Of a stretch of 64,000 nucleotides of DNA, positions 33,577 through 41,975 are shown one piece after another. The stretch is from Bacillus sp. ISL-34 (GTDB lineage: Bacteria; Bacillota; Bacilli; Bacillales; DSM-1321), in NCBI RefSeq assembly GCF_018613325.1, contig NZ_JAGGQJ010000021.1, positions 62,001 to 126,000 on the forward strand. Direction: 5' to 3'. Below the pieces are notes generated by a model. The model saw nothing but the letters and a program-made list of their open reading frames with translations. It ran no database searches and was not told the DNA's origin. Every line of letters starts with the position of its first letter. Positions within the stretch are counted from its first letter, which is position 1. Made by a program: the position numbers and the translations under genes.

Positions 33577-36147
33577 TTAATTGAATCTGTGCGTCTTCCT
33601 GCGCCCTCTATGATAACAAGCATCACAAATTTGAAAACGTGAGTCATCCGGCAGCCTTTTTCCACAGCGTTTGCATTTTTTTTGATAATTCAACATTTCG
33701 TCTTTTAACTGATCATGAACGCCATCACTGATTTCTTCACGAATACGCTCCCAATAAACAGCTTCCGTCCGCTTACCCATTCGATATAAAAATAATAGAT
33801 GAAGACCTATCGCTTTATACGATAGCTCCAATTCCTCCAAATTTCTAGTCTTGATGATCGGTTCAGGAAGGTCACTGCTCTCGGCAATCGCTTCGACCGT
33901 TTCCAGCCACTGTCTGATCAGACTTGGTTCTTTTGCCGAAAAAGGAATATGCAGGAAACCATATAAATCCATTAAGGAAAACCGCGCTTCGATTTCAGTA
34001 TCTCGTATCAGTTCGTAAAGCTCCTTTTCTTCCGATAGCGATGCTTTTTTCGTGCCTTTAGGAGGCTCAAACCTCTCCCACATTTCGAAAAATGTTCCTA
34101 GATCCCTGTAATATTTTTGAAACCGTTCAAATACAGCTGAGGTTGGGGCGATAGTGAAGGTTTGAACTGGCTCATCCACCTGTTCCAGCAACTTATTCAT
34201 GATTTTGATGTCTGCTGTAAATGCCACCTTGCCCGTGTCGTAAATCCCTTTTCTTCCCGCTCGGCCAGCGATTTGTTTGACTTCTTGAGAAGTCAGCCTT
34301 CTTCTCCGTGTCCCGTCGAATTTTTCATTTTCAAGAAAGACGATACGGCGTATTGGCAAATTCAACCCCATTCCAATCGCATCGGTGGCAACGACGACTG
34401 ATGTTTCACCGCGATTGAATAGCTCTATTTGACGTTTTCTATTTTCAGGAGGCATACTGCCGTATATCATGCTGACATTATGTCCACTCTCTTTTAGGCG
34501 GGACGCGGTTTCAAGTACCTGCCTTCTCGAAAAACAAATGAGCGCATCCCCTTTTTTTGTATACTTCAGTCCAAACTCCCTTTGTTCTACCTCAAGCGGT
34601 ATTTCCCGTCTGTATTCGTGGAGTTCTAAATCAGCTTCATTCAGAAGGTTCAGAAGCATCATTTTGATATTATTGCTCCCGATAATGTGTACCTCTTTCG
34701 CATTTGCTTGCGTGATTGCCCTAAACCATGAAAAGCCTCGATCTTTATCGGCAATCATTTGGGCTTCATCTATGACGATTACTTCGTGGTAGTCTTTTTC
34801 ATGAAACATTTCAACGGTGCTGGAAACATGATTTGCACCCTCTACTGCCTTTTCTTCTTCACCTGTTTTTAATGAGCAAGGTACACCGTCCGCATTTAAT
34901 TTATCAAACACTTCAAGGGCTAGCAGTCTAAGGGGAGCTAGGTACAAACCGCTTTCCGCTTCTTTCATTTTTTCCAGGGCCTTATGCGTCTTCCCGGTAT
35001 TGGTCTCTCCTATATGCAAAACATATCTAACTTTTTTCCCTAATGATGGAGTATAGGCCTTACCGATGATGTCATCAATCATCCTCTGTTCTTCTGCCCG
35101 CTTCCTGGCTTGCTCTGCCAATACTTCAGCTTTTCTTCTCTCTCTGTTCTCCACGTCTTTTTCGTATATTTCTTCGTGCAATTTTTCATTAAAAGGGATT
35201 CCTTCAAGCTTCAGTAAATCAGAAAGGTATTCTTCCTGAAGTTCATTAAAACAGGACTGAGACAAATCGGCCAATTCATCGCTTAGTATACCTTGAAGGG
35301 CATCAACCGTCAGCCTTTCCCCATATGACTCCAAAAAATCATGATGCAGTGCAGCAGATAGATGGTTCAAGTATTTGTCAGGGGCTAATTTGATTATGAA
35401 ATCCGAAACTAATCTTTCATACCTGTAGAAGTAATTTTCATATTCATAACGGTTCCTTCCCCAACCGATCAACGAGTGAATATCGCCTGTCAGCTCTTCA
35501 AAAAAATCAGTGACCATCAGGTATTCGGAAGCTTGAAAAGCTCCTTCTTCAACCAATTGCTCTTCAAGCAAGTATGGATCGACATATTGGAATTTAGGCT
35601 TATTTTTAAAATCTTTTGTCAAGATTCCAGCAATATAATACCTGACGTGTAAATATATAAGAAGTGAGTTATTTTCGAAAAAGCTATTTGCCTCTTCTTG
35701 CAGCCTTGCGCGTATCTTCCAACGCTGCTTGGCAAGCCGCTGTTCTTCTTGTCGCCTAAAGAATTTTTCCCTTGCATTTTTATATCTCTTTTCCCACTCT
35801 TCTTGATTATCAGCAAAAGTTTTTTTAATCCATGTTAAGCCATCAAACGGGCGATACTTCTTTAATTCGTTCCGGAACATGCTATTGATCAGCTTATGAT
35901 CTGAACCTTCCGTTACAAAGCCCCTTTCGCTTAAAAACGCCTTTTTTTCCTTTCTGGGAACATCATTTGATGCTTTATTTATCCAAACATTTATCCAAAT
36001 TTGCTCAATAAAAGTCGTCCTGTCTGATATATATACTGAATAAGAAGGCATTGTCTCTTGATTCTCTAAATAAAAATCGATATCCTGGATTATTTTTTCC
36101 TTTGTATTCTCTATAGCAATAGGATATATACTTTCTAATTTTCCCAT
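33577..36147 (-). CDS. SUV3-like DEAD/DEAH-box RNA helicase
   Basis: An 856-residue helicase related to mitochondrial SUV3. An N-terminal region of about 375 residues without known motifs precedes the core: Walker A in HIGETNTGKTHKALE (about residue 378), YLAPLRLLALEVFDKL, the DEAQ box in VIVIDEAQMIAD (about 464), then ALICFSRRQV, VVATDAIGMGLNLPIRRIVF and QIAGRAGRKG. The C-terminus carries a CxxC...CxxC zinc ribbon (KKCKRCGKRLPDD and FQICDACYHRG). Family members unwind RNA or DNA, often with a nuclease; no nuclease gene is adjacent here. The zinc ribbon suggests nucleic-acid or ribosome contact. Confidence 0.9.
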   Translation of the reverse strand: MGKLESIYPIAIENTKEKIIQDIDFYLENQETMPSYSVYISDRTTFIEQIWINVWINKASNDVPRKEKKAFLSERGFVTEGSDHKLINSMFRNELKKYRPFDGLTWIKKTFADNQEEWEKRYKNAREKFFRRQEEQRLAKQRWKIRARLQEEANSFFENNSLLIYLHVRYYIAGILTKDFKNKPKFQYVDPYLLEEQLVEEGAFQASEYLMVTDFFEELTGDIHSLIGWGRNRYEYENYFYRYERLVSDFIIKLAPDKYLNHLSAALHHDFLESYGERLTVDALQGILSDELADLSQSCFNELQEEYLSDLLKLEGIPFNEKLHEEIYEKDVENRERRKAEVLAEQARKRAEEQRMIDDIIGKAYTPSLGKKVRYVLHIGETNTGKTHKALEKMKEAESGLYLAPLRLLALEVFDKLNADGVPCSLKTGEEEKAVEGANHVSSTVEMFHEKDYHEVIVIDEAQMIADKDRGFSWFRAITQANAKEVHIIGSNNIKMMLLNLLNEADLELHEYRREIPLEVEQREFGLKYTKKGDALICFSRRQVLETASRLKESGHNVSMIYGSMPPENRKRQIELFNRGETSVVVATDAIGMGLNLPIRRIVFLENEKFDGTRRRRLTSQEVKQIAGRAGRKGIYDTGKVAFTADIKIMNKLLEQVDEPVQTFTIAPTSAVFERFQKYYRDLGTFFEMWERFEPPKGTKKASLSEEKELYELIRDTEIEARFSLMDLYGFLHIPFSAKEPSLIRQWLETVEAIAESSDLPEPIIKTRNLEELELSYKAIGLHLLFLYRMGKRTEAVYWERIREEISDGVHDQLKDEMLNYQKKCKRCGKRLPDDSRFQICDACYHRGRRKTHRFN

Positions 36148-36711
36148 AATGATCCCCTTTTGAATTATCCAATATGTACTTTATTACTTCCTTTTATCCT
36201 CCCCAAATTTTTGTTTAAAATGAGCGCGGTACATTCGTTTTATCTATTTTAAATTCTGGTGCTCCGTTATCATGAGAAGGTGAAGAAATGCCAGGATGCT
36301 TTACTCTCCAAAGTAAATATGAAAAAGCTACCAAATATGTACATTGGAGTTACTCTTACCATATCATTTACAGTATAATCCAAGATGAATGGACTGATCA
36401 TTGAGGTAGACTTTATGAAGTGAAGCCCATTCCGGAAATCCAAAAACGGATACACAGATTAGCTATTTTGTAATCAGGCAAATAAAAATTTAATGATATT
36501 AAGTAAAAGCCGAAAATAATGTAAAGGTCAATTTTTTAACTTTCTCGATTACATTATTCAGCCATAAAACGAATCCAACCCTTAATTGAGTTTAGTGGAA
36601 ATCCGGACAACTGTCACGATATTGAGATTCCGTTTTAGTGTCTTTGGCGTTCAATATGTGAAATAACATCCGGAAATCTAAAAAGAATATAGATAAAAGA
36701 GGAGCCTGAGA
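36148..36711. other. Gene-free stretch before the GGDEF gene
   Basis: About 560 bases without a supported gene. The 12-base word TCCGGAAATCYA (followed by AAAA) appears at about 36430 and again at about 36670, and small frame pieces such as YSIIQDEWTD may be remnants. No RNA structure was recognised. Confidence 0.4.
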
Positions 36712-37671
36712 ATGATTCAGCAAGATATCAACTATTATAAAAATTTCGATTCCATCGCTAAGGAAGTATTAGCACTATTAGCTCAAACCATTGAGGTCAA
36801 TACATTTTTCCTTTCTATATTGAATCCCATACAGAGTTTCATGATCAAATCCTTCAATAGAAATGCAAAGTTAATTTGTGAAGGTGACATCCTTCCTTAT
36901 AATATGGTTTATTGCAAATTAGTTGTTGAGAACGGCATGGAACCACTCGTTATCCCGAATTTGGGTGAACATGAATTGACTAGTGGCCACCCCGCAACGA
37001 AGTTTATAGGGAATGGGTGTTTTATGGGAGCCCCCCTAATAAATGAGGGTGAAATCATTGGGACATTATGTGCATTCGATATTAAACCTCATGTTTTCAA
37101 AGAATATGACCTGATCCTCATTAAGTCTTTGGCAGCTTTGATCAGTCATACCATCAATCTTGAAAAAGGGATTATCAGGGATCCTTTGTCAGGTCTTTAT
37201 AATCGGAACTTCATTTATAATTATTTTGATTATCATAAAGATAAAACAAACGATGAAATGGCCCTTCTTTACATCGATCTTGATCATTTTAAATTTTTCA
37301 ATGATACCTTTGGCCATGATACCGGTGACGACGTTATTAAAAAGGCAGCGGAATGTTTTTTGCAAACCGTCCCCGAAGGCAGTCATGTGGCTCGAATCGG
37401 CGGTGATGAATTCATTGTATTATTACATCCATCGCATTGTGATGATTTAATGAAAAGCACTCAGCAAAACGCTGAATTATTATTGAACCGTTTATCCACC
37501 ATGCCCATTACCATAAATGGAAATGATCATTTTGTATCAGCTAGCATAGGGATAAGCTTTTATCCTCATCATGGTACGGAAATGGACTCACTTTTGAAAA
37601 AAGCGGACCGTTCCATGTATATGGCTAAGAAATCCGGCCGTAAGAATATTCAATACTTCCACCCGCAGTGA
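36712..37671 (+). CDS. GAF-GGDEF diguanylate cyclase
   Basis: A 319-residue soluble signalling enzyme. Residues about 10-148 form a GAF sensor domain (for example FIGNGCFMGAPLINEGEIIG, then TLCAFD). Residues 150-315 form the GGDEF domain with DPLSGLYNRNFI, LLYIDLDHFKFFNDTFGHD and the active-site motif ARIGGDEFIVLL. It should make cyclic di-GMP from two GTP. The RxxD inhibitory site normally found nine residues before GGDEF is absent (PEGS occupies it), so product inhibition may be lacking. AGAGGAG precedes the ATG. Confidence 0.92.
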   Translation: MIQQDINYYKNFDSIAKEVLALLAQTIEVNTFFLSILNPIQSFMIKSFNRNAKLICEGDILPYNMVYCKLVVENGMEPLVIPNLGEHELTSGHPATKFIGNGCFMGAPLINEGEIIGTLCAFDIKPHVFKEYDLILIKSLAALISHTINLEKGIIRDPLSGLYNRNFIYNYFDYHKDKTNDEMALLYIDLDHFKFFNDTFGHDTGDDVIKKAAECFLQTVPEGSHVARIGGDEFIVLLHPSHCDDLMKSTQQNAELLLNRLSTMPITINGNDHFVSASIGISFYPHHGTEMDSLLKKADRSMYMAKKSGRKNIQYFHPQ

Positions 37672-37687
37672 TGATCTGAAAAATAAA

Positions 37688-37720
37688 AAAACCAGTTCTC
37701 CTTAGAGACTGGCTTTCTTT
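37688..37720. terminator. Terminator between the GGDEF gene and the SpoIIS locus
   Basis: AACCAGTTCTC - CTTA - GAGACTGGCTT forms a stable hairpin with A and T flanks between two converging transcription units. Confidence 0.75.
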
Positions 37721-37959
37721 TACCTTAAAAAAATCCACCGTTTAGCTTTCAGCCTTTGCAACAGCTTGAGCAGATCAGCATTTCCCTTATGTATCCGTTT
37801 CTCGGATGGTGAAGCGGAGGGGACCGGGATGTTAACTCTTTCGGGTTTTTTGTTCATATTCTGAAAGACCCTTCCTATTCTTTGATTTTGAATAGTATAT
37901 GCGGGTTTTCCATTAAATATCATAGGAAAGGAAAAACCCCTTCCCTTCTTATAAAACAT
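37720..37959 (-). CDS. Second SpoIISB-like antitoxin candidate
   Basis: A 79-residue basic protein whose ATG lies inside the last codons of the SpoIISB gene (11-base overlap), so it is translationally coupled and is the third gene of the SpoIIS operon. Its C-terminal part, VNIPVPSASPSEKRIHKGNA followed by DLLKLLQRLKAK, mirrors the layout of the SpoIISB peptide next to it (VKIPDVGLSPHTKKVMKENE). It could be a duplicated antitoxin or the counterpart of B. subtilis SpoIISC. It has no ribosome binding site of its own. Function is inferred only from position and this weak resemblance. Confidence 0.6.
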   Translation of the reverse strand: MFYKKGRGFSFPMIFNGKPAYTIQNQRIGRVFQNMNKKPERVNIPVPSASPSEKRIHKGNADLLKLLQRLKAKRWIFLR

Positions 37960-38128
37960 TTTTTAACCGGCTGAAGCGTGCAGCTTTTTCTTTTTGTTTC
38001 AGGATAATGCGTTCGTTCTCTTTCATCACTTTTTTAGTGTGGGGACTTAAACCTACATCGGGTATTTTTACCTGTGGTTTGATTACGGCAACTGACACGT
38101 CATTGCCGGCTTTATCATAAATGCTCAT
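37949..38128 (-). CDS. spoIISB: SpoIISB-like antitoxin
   Basis: A 59-residue basic, probably disordered protein starting MSIYDKAGNDVSVAVIKPQV. The block GLSPHTKKVMKENERIILKQ matches the conserved C-terminal part of B. subtilis SpoIISB (VSPHTARIFKENERLIDEYK as I recall it), which wraps around the toxin's cytoplasmic domain. Its ATG overlaps the toxin's TGA in an ATGA arrangement, with GTGAGGA shortly upstream, so toxin and antitoxin are made together. At under 60 codons it is easily missed by gene finding. Confidence 0.85.
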   Translation of the reverse strand: MSIYDKAGNDVSVAVIKPQVKIPDVGLSPHTKKVMKENERIILKQKEKAARFSRLKNVL

Positions 38129-38937
38129 TTATCCTCACCACCTGGTTTTTGTTTTATGACCATATCGAACATCATGATTAATAATGCTATTAATAAACAA
38201 TCGACTTCTGAAACGAAGCTTTCCGATTTAACGTCAAGGATATAGGGTTCCATCAAAATACTTACAGGCTGTAACGCCATTTTTTCTTCATCATTATAAT
38301 ACGTATCTTCTCTTTCCAATGTAGCACGAATGGTACTGCCATTCAAGTTCGGATGCCCATTTATCACCAATTGCTTGTCCTGTTCCGTTTTGAAAGGAAG
38401 GATTTTCACGTTCATCCCTTCCTTTGCTGCATACGCTTGAAGGAGAATGCTCAAATATGCCAAGTATTCCTTATTCGTTTGATAATACTCAGGTATTCCT
38501 TCCTTCTTTAGGAGATGAAACATATTTTTGACCTTTTCCCTATTATCCGTTAAAAGTTTGTCACTTTCCGCAACGGCCTTTGTTGCATAGGACAGCTCGT
38601 TATCGCCAATCTTCGATATATACATGCTCAAGAACACGAACATATCAATCAGGATGAATACGATAGCCATAATCAAGAAATTTTCCCACTCATTAAAAAT
38701 GCTCATCGGATAGAAATTCCAATAAATCAAAGCTCCCAGTATAAAAATGATATACCAGGTTTTTCGAATCGCTTCAATCCTTTTACTAACCTTGTCTTTA
38801 TATTTCCAAGAAAGAATGACATAGGCTAATAAAGCAATAAACACTACCCATACAAAGACTCTGAAAAACATTAACAATCGATTTATCCCCCTACCCTTCG
38901 CTGCTACATTGCTTATCCCGCTCTCTATATTATTCAT
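38125..38937 (-). CDS. spoIISA: SpoIISA-like membrane toxin
   Basis: A 270-residue protein with three membrane helices near residues 24-43, 62-80 and 88-110, then a cytoplasmic GAF-like domain. IEAIRKTWYIIFILGALIYW is nearly the same as the corresponding part of B. subtilis SpoIISA. SpoIISA damages the cytoplasmic membrane and kills cells unless SpoIISB is present; it acts in sporulating mother cells. The ATG at 38937 has GAGGT seven bases upstream. A TTG at 38877 behind AGGGGG would instead give an N-terminus equal in length to the B. subtilis protein, so the true start is open. Confidence 0.88.
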   Translation of the reverse strand: MNNIESGISNVAAKGRGINRLLMFFRVFVWVVFIALLAYVILSWKYKDKVSKRIEAIRKTWYIIFILGALIYWNFYPMSIFNEWENFLIMAIVFILIDMFVFLSMYISKIGDNELSYATKAVAESDKLLTDNREKVKNMFHLLKKEGIPEYYQTNKEYLAYLSILLQAYAAKEGMNVKILPFKTEQDKQLVINGHPNLNGSTIRATLEREDTYYNDEEKMALQPVSILMEPYILDVKSESFVSEVDCLLIALLIMMFDMVIKQKPGGEDK

Positions 38938-39182
38938 TATATATACCTCTATTCCCTGCCTAAGACGGGTGAAACTTAAACAGTTTTCACTAGTCGAAAA
39001 AACACTCCTCCCAATATGGGTTTACAGTTACTGAATCATATGTTTCAGAATCCATTACCCTTTTTTTCAGAAGGGTATATCTTTATCATTTTTCTTGTGG
39101 GACATCATAGTAAATAACCTTATATATTCTGTGATATGATATGTTTTAATAAAAGGACTGATTAATATGGGAGGAAGCTATC

Positions 39183-40268
39183 ATGATGAAAATTATTAAG
39201 TTCTTCATTTCTTCTTTTATAATATTGTTACTTTTCCTAAATCTCTATCCTCCACTTGGAAGACGGACAAACAAAGAAAAATTGAGAAGTTTCACTACAA
39301 AAGAGAATTTTTCCAAGGGAAAATTCCAAAATCAGATTCCAGCCAGTCAGGCGATGAGTCTTAAACATACGGGTTCCATTTTACGTGATTTCATAAAACC
39401 TAATCCAAAAAGAAGACCCGACCAGCCAATCGTAATTGGAACTATAGAATCTGGATCTATGAATTCCAATAAAATCACCTGGTTTGGTCATTCTGCATTC
39501 ATGTTGGAGTTAGATGGGAAAACCATTTTAGTGGATCCCATGTTTGGCAAAGCACCCACTCCCTTTCCTTGGTTTGGGAACAAACGCTTTAGCGGGGAGC
39601 TGCCTATTGATTTGGATATGCTGCCTCCTATCGACGTCGTCCTGCTCTCACATGATCACTACGATCATTTGGATTATTTCTCAATAAAGAAATTAAAGGA
39701 TAAGGTCAGTCAGTTCATTGTCCCACTCGGTGTCGGCGGACATCTTGAAAGATGGGGCGTTAAACAAGAACTGATTCAGGAGCATAATTGGTGGGATGAA
39801 GTTTCATTCAAGGAATTGCAATTTGTTTGTACGCCTGCAAGGCATTTTTCTGGAAGAAGTTTACGTGATGGCAATACGACACTTTGGTGTTCTTGGGTGA
39901 TTAAAGGAAAACAAGAAAAGGTATTTTTCAGCGGCGATAGTGGATATGGCAGCCATTTTAAAGAAATCGGCGAAAAGTACGGACCTTTTGATATAACTTT
40001 AATGGAATGCGGCCAATATGATGAACGCTGGTCAACCATCCATATGATTCCAGAAGAATCCGTTCAAGCACATATCGACGTACAAGGAAAACGGATGATC
40101 CCCATTCATTGGGCTGGTTTCACATTGTCTTTTCATGACTGGACAGATCCAATAGAACGGGTAACAAAAGCGGCCATTGATCATGGCGTCCAGGTCTGCA
40201 CACCACAAATAGGCGAACCAGTAGTGATAGGCTCAACGGATTTCCCTCAAACAAGATGGTGGAAATGA
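39183..40268 (+). CDS. MBL-fold metallohydrolase (NAPE-PLD/UlaG-like)
   Basis: A 361-residue protein with an N-terminal membrane helix (FFISSFIILLLFLNLYPPLG) and a metallo-beta-lactamase-fold domain. Metal ligands are in VVLLSHDHYDHLD, the histidine of CTPARHFSGRS, the aspartate of FFSGDSGYG and the late histidine of MIPIHWAGFTLS. The WFGHSAFMLELDGKTILVDP opening matches N-acylphosphatidylethanolamine phospholipase D-like enzymes. It may act on a lipid or phosphodiester at the membrane; the substrate is unknown. GGGAGG precedes the double ATG. Confidence 0.87.
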   Translation: MMKIIKFFISSFIILLLFLNLYPPLGRRTNKEKLRSFTTKENFSKGKFQNQIPASQAMSLKHTGSILRDFIKPNPKRRPDQPIVIGTIESGSMNSNKITWFGHSAFMLELDGKTILVDPMFGKAPTPFPWFGNKRFSGELPIDLDMLPPIDVVLLSHDHYDHLDYFSIKKLKDKVSQFIVPLGVGGHLERWGVKQELIQEHNWWDEVSFKELQFVCTPARHFSGRSLRDGNTTLWCSWVIKGKQEKVFFSGDSGYGSHFKEIGEKYGPFDITLMECGQYDERWSTIHMIPEESVQAHIDVQGKRMIPIHWAGFTLSFHDWTDPIERVTKAAIDHGVQVCTPQIGEPVVIGSTDFPQTRWWK

Positions 40269-40303
40269 AAATGGTCCATCCCATTAGGAATGGACCATTT
40301 TCA
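40268..40303. terminator. Terminator between converging MBL and EamA genes
   Basis: AAAATGGTCCAT (from 40268) pairs with ATGGACCATTTT (40290-40301), symmetric enough to serve both genes. Confidence 0.85.
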
Positions 40304-40308
40304 TTCAT

Positions 40309-41256
40309 TCACATTTTCCCCTCATTATATTCAAGATTCACTTTTATTGAATGCTCTTTCTTCACTCCAAAATAATTCGTGCCTATTACACCTAAAATGA
40401 TTAGTATCGACCCCAGTATATCGTAGATTGTAATCTTTTCATTTAGAATGAGGGCTCCTGCTGCAATCGTGACAACAGTGGAAAGATTTGCAAACACACT
40501 CATTTGGGACGCTTTGATTTTTGATAAAATCGTATTGGATAATAACGAAGTGACCAATGAAGCCAATATTCCCAAATACAAAATGGAACTGATGAATTCC
40601 ATGCTCGACCATGGTGTAAAGAATTCCGCCATCGTTCCTTGTTTTAAGTGGGTGAAGAGAGCGGCCACGTTAAAAATGACAAAGCCTGTTCCCATCATGA
40701 AAAAGGACATTTCACCTGGTGTATAGTCCTTGGCAAGTGAACGGGTCATCGTTGTATAACATGCAGTTGCAATACAGGATAGCAGGATCAACACCATCCC
40801 AAGCATGTCGGAAAAATTGATTGTGCTCCCTTTCATCACAAAAATAAAAATGACCCCAACTACCGACAAGACAATCGAAAGTTTTTGATATAAAGATGTT
40901 TTCTCCTTAAGGAAATAACCAGCTATCATCAATGTTAGAATTGGGGTGACGGCAGACAGAATTCCAGCATCGGTGGATTGCGAATACTTAAGTCCGAAAG
41001 TTTGAAAGGCAAAGAAAAGAGTTGGGAATAACAAAGATAACGGAACAAGATTTTTAACCGACTCCCAGGAATAGTTCACCTTAATGACTTTAACGGCGAC
41101 CAGGAATAAAATGATGACGAAAGAAACCGTGAACCTGAACGCCAAAGTATCCAGCGGATTCGATTCTGCAATCGCAATTTTCGTGAATAAGAAAGATAGT
41201 CCGACAATACTTGAATGAAATAGCGCTAACATGTATGCGAATGTTCGGGTTTTCAT
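40309..41256 (-). CDS. EamA/DMT family transporter
   Basis: A 315-residue drug/metabolite transporter with ten helices in two EamA repeats. Examples are HSSIVGLSFLFTKIAIAESN at the start, LGLKYSQSTDAGILSAVTPI-like elements in each half and IYDILGSILIILGVIGTNYF at the end. It likely exports or imports a small metabolite. GAGGAG precedes the ATG. A 26-base near-palindrome lies just upstream and may be an operator. Confidence 0.87.
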   Translation of the reverse strand: MKTRTFAYMLALFHSSIVGLSFLFTKIAIAESNPLDTLAFRFTVSFVIILFLVAVKVIKVNYSWESVKNLVPLSLLFPTLFFAFQTFGLKYSQSTDAGILSAVTPILTLMIAGYFLKEKTSLYQKLSIVLSVVGVIFIFVMKGSTINFSDMLGMVLILLSCIATACYTTMTRSLAKDYTPGEMSFFMMGTGFVIFNVAALFTHLKQGTMAEFFTPWSSMEFISSILYLGILASLVTSLLSNTILSKIKASQMSVFANLSTVVTIAAGALILNEKITIYDILGSILIILGVIGTNYFGVKKEHSIKVNLEYNEGKM

Positions 41257-41278
41257 GGCTGCAACTCCTCAACTAGAT

Positions 41279-41304
41279 TACTATATTCCTATTTAGGTAT
41301 AGTA
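41279..41304. promoter_or_regulatory. Palindromic operator candidate upstream of the EamA gene
   Basis: The sequence TACTATATTCCTA at 41279 is mirrored by TAGGTATAGTA ending at 41304, with pairing of TACTATA/TATAGTA and CCTA/TAGG. It lies 23-48 bases before the EamA start, in the expected core-promoter zone, and suggests control by a dimeric regulator. Confidence 0.5.
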
Positions 41305-41540
41305 CCCTTTGCATCTGTATTGCAATCCAAGTTAGAGTTAAAAATAAATTTGGCATTTTTTTAAGCTAAACTGTTCAACTATCAGCACAAACAAGCTCAT
41401 AAAATATCTTTTTATAGATCATTTTCATACCTTAATGGTGATCCCTCCAGTTAACTTTCAATTACTAAGAACTCTGTAAAGTTTGATCATTTATGTTTCA
41501 TATATGATAAAATTTCATCGAGAAAGAGAGGTATACATAT

Positions 41541-41867
41541 ATGTTAGTTACTACCGTAATATTCCTTATGGCTGGTCTAGCGGAAATTGGCGGCGGTTAC
41601 CTTATTTGGCTTTGGTTAAGAGAAGGTAAATCCATTTATCTAGGTTTAGCCGGAGGTTTCGGGTTGGTGTTATATGGCATCATTGCAACTTTCCAAACGT
41701 TCCCTACTTTTGGACGTGTTTATGCTGCATATGGCGGGGTTTTCATTGTTTTATCGGTTTTATGGGGATGGGGCATTGATAAGAAAACTCCTGATTTATA
41801 TGATTGGATTGGAGCTGTAATCTGTTTGGTCGGGGTTTCAGTCATTATCTGGGGCCCTAGACAGTAA
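41541..41867 (+). CDS. ynfA: YnfA/UPF0060 family membrane protein
   Basis: A 108-residue protein with four membrane helices: [60 protein letters not shown] and [16 protein letters not shown]. It is the full-length UPF0060/YnfA family protein, related to small drug-export proteins. Its physiological substrate is unknown. GAGAGG precedes the ATG, and a terminator follows at once. Confidence 0.92.
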   Translation: MLVTTVIFLMAGLAEIGGGYLIWLWLREGKSIYLGLAGGFGLVLYGIIATFQTFPTFGRVYAAYGGVFIVLSVLWGWGIDKKTPDLYDWIGAVICLVGVSVIIWGPRQ

Positions 41868-41868
41868 A

Positions 41869-41900
41869 AAATTAAAGGGCCTTATGCCCTTTAATTTTTT
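41869..41900 (+). terminator. ynfA terminator
   Basis: AATTAAAGGGC - CTTAT - GCCCTTTAATT is followed by seven T residues, two bases after the stop codon. Confidence 0.9.
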
Positions 41901-41975
41901 TTACCAAAATCCCCACTTGTTGTTCGACCGATCTTCATTTAAACATATTTATACAGTGATTCAGCTTGGGTGACA

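Noticed and set aside
36270..36455. 61-codon minus-strand frame in the gap before the GGDEF gene
   Set aside because: No ribosome binding site and no protein-like features beyond hydrophobic AT-rich codons.
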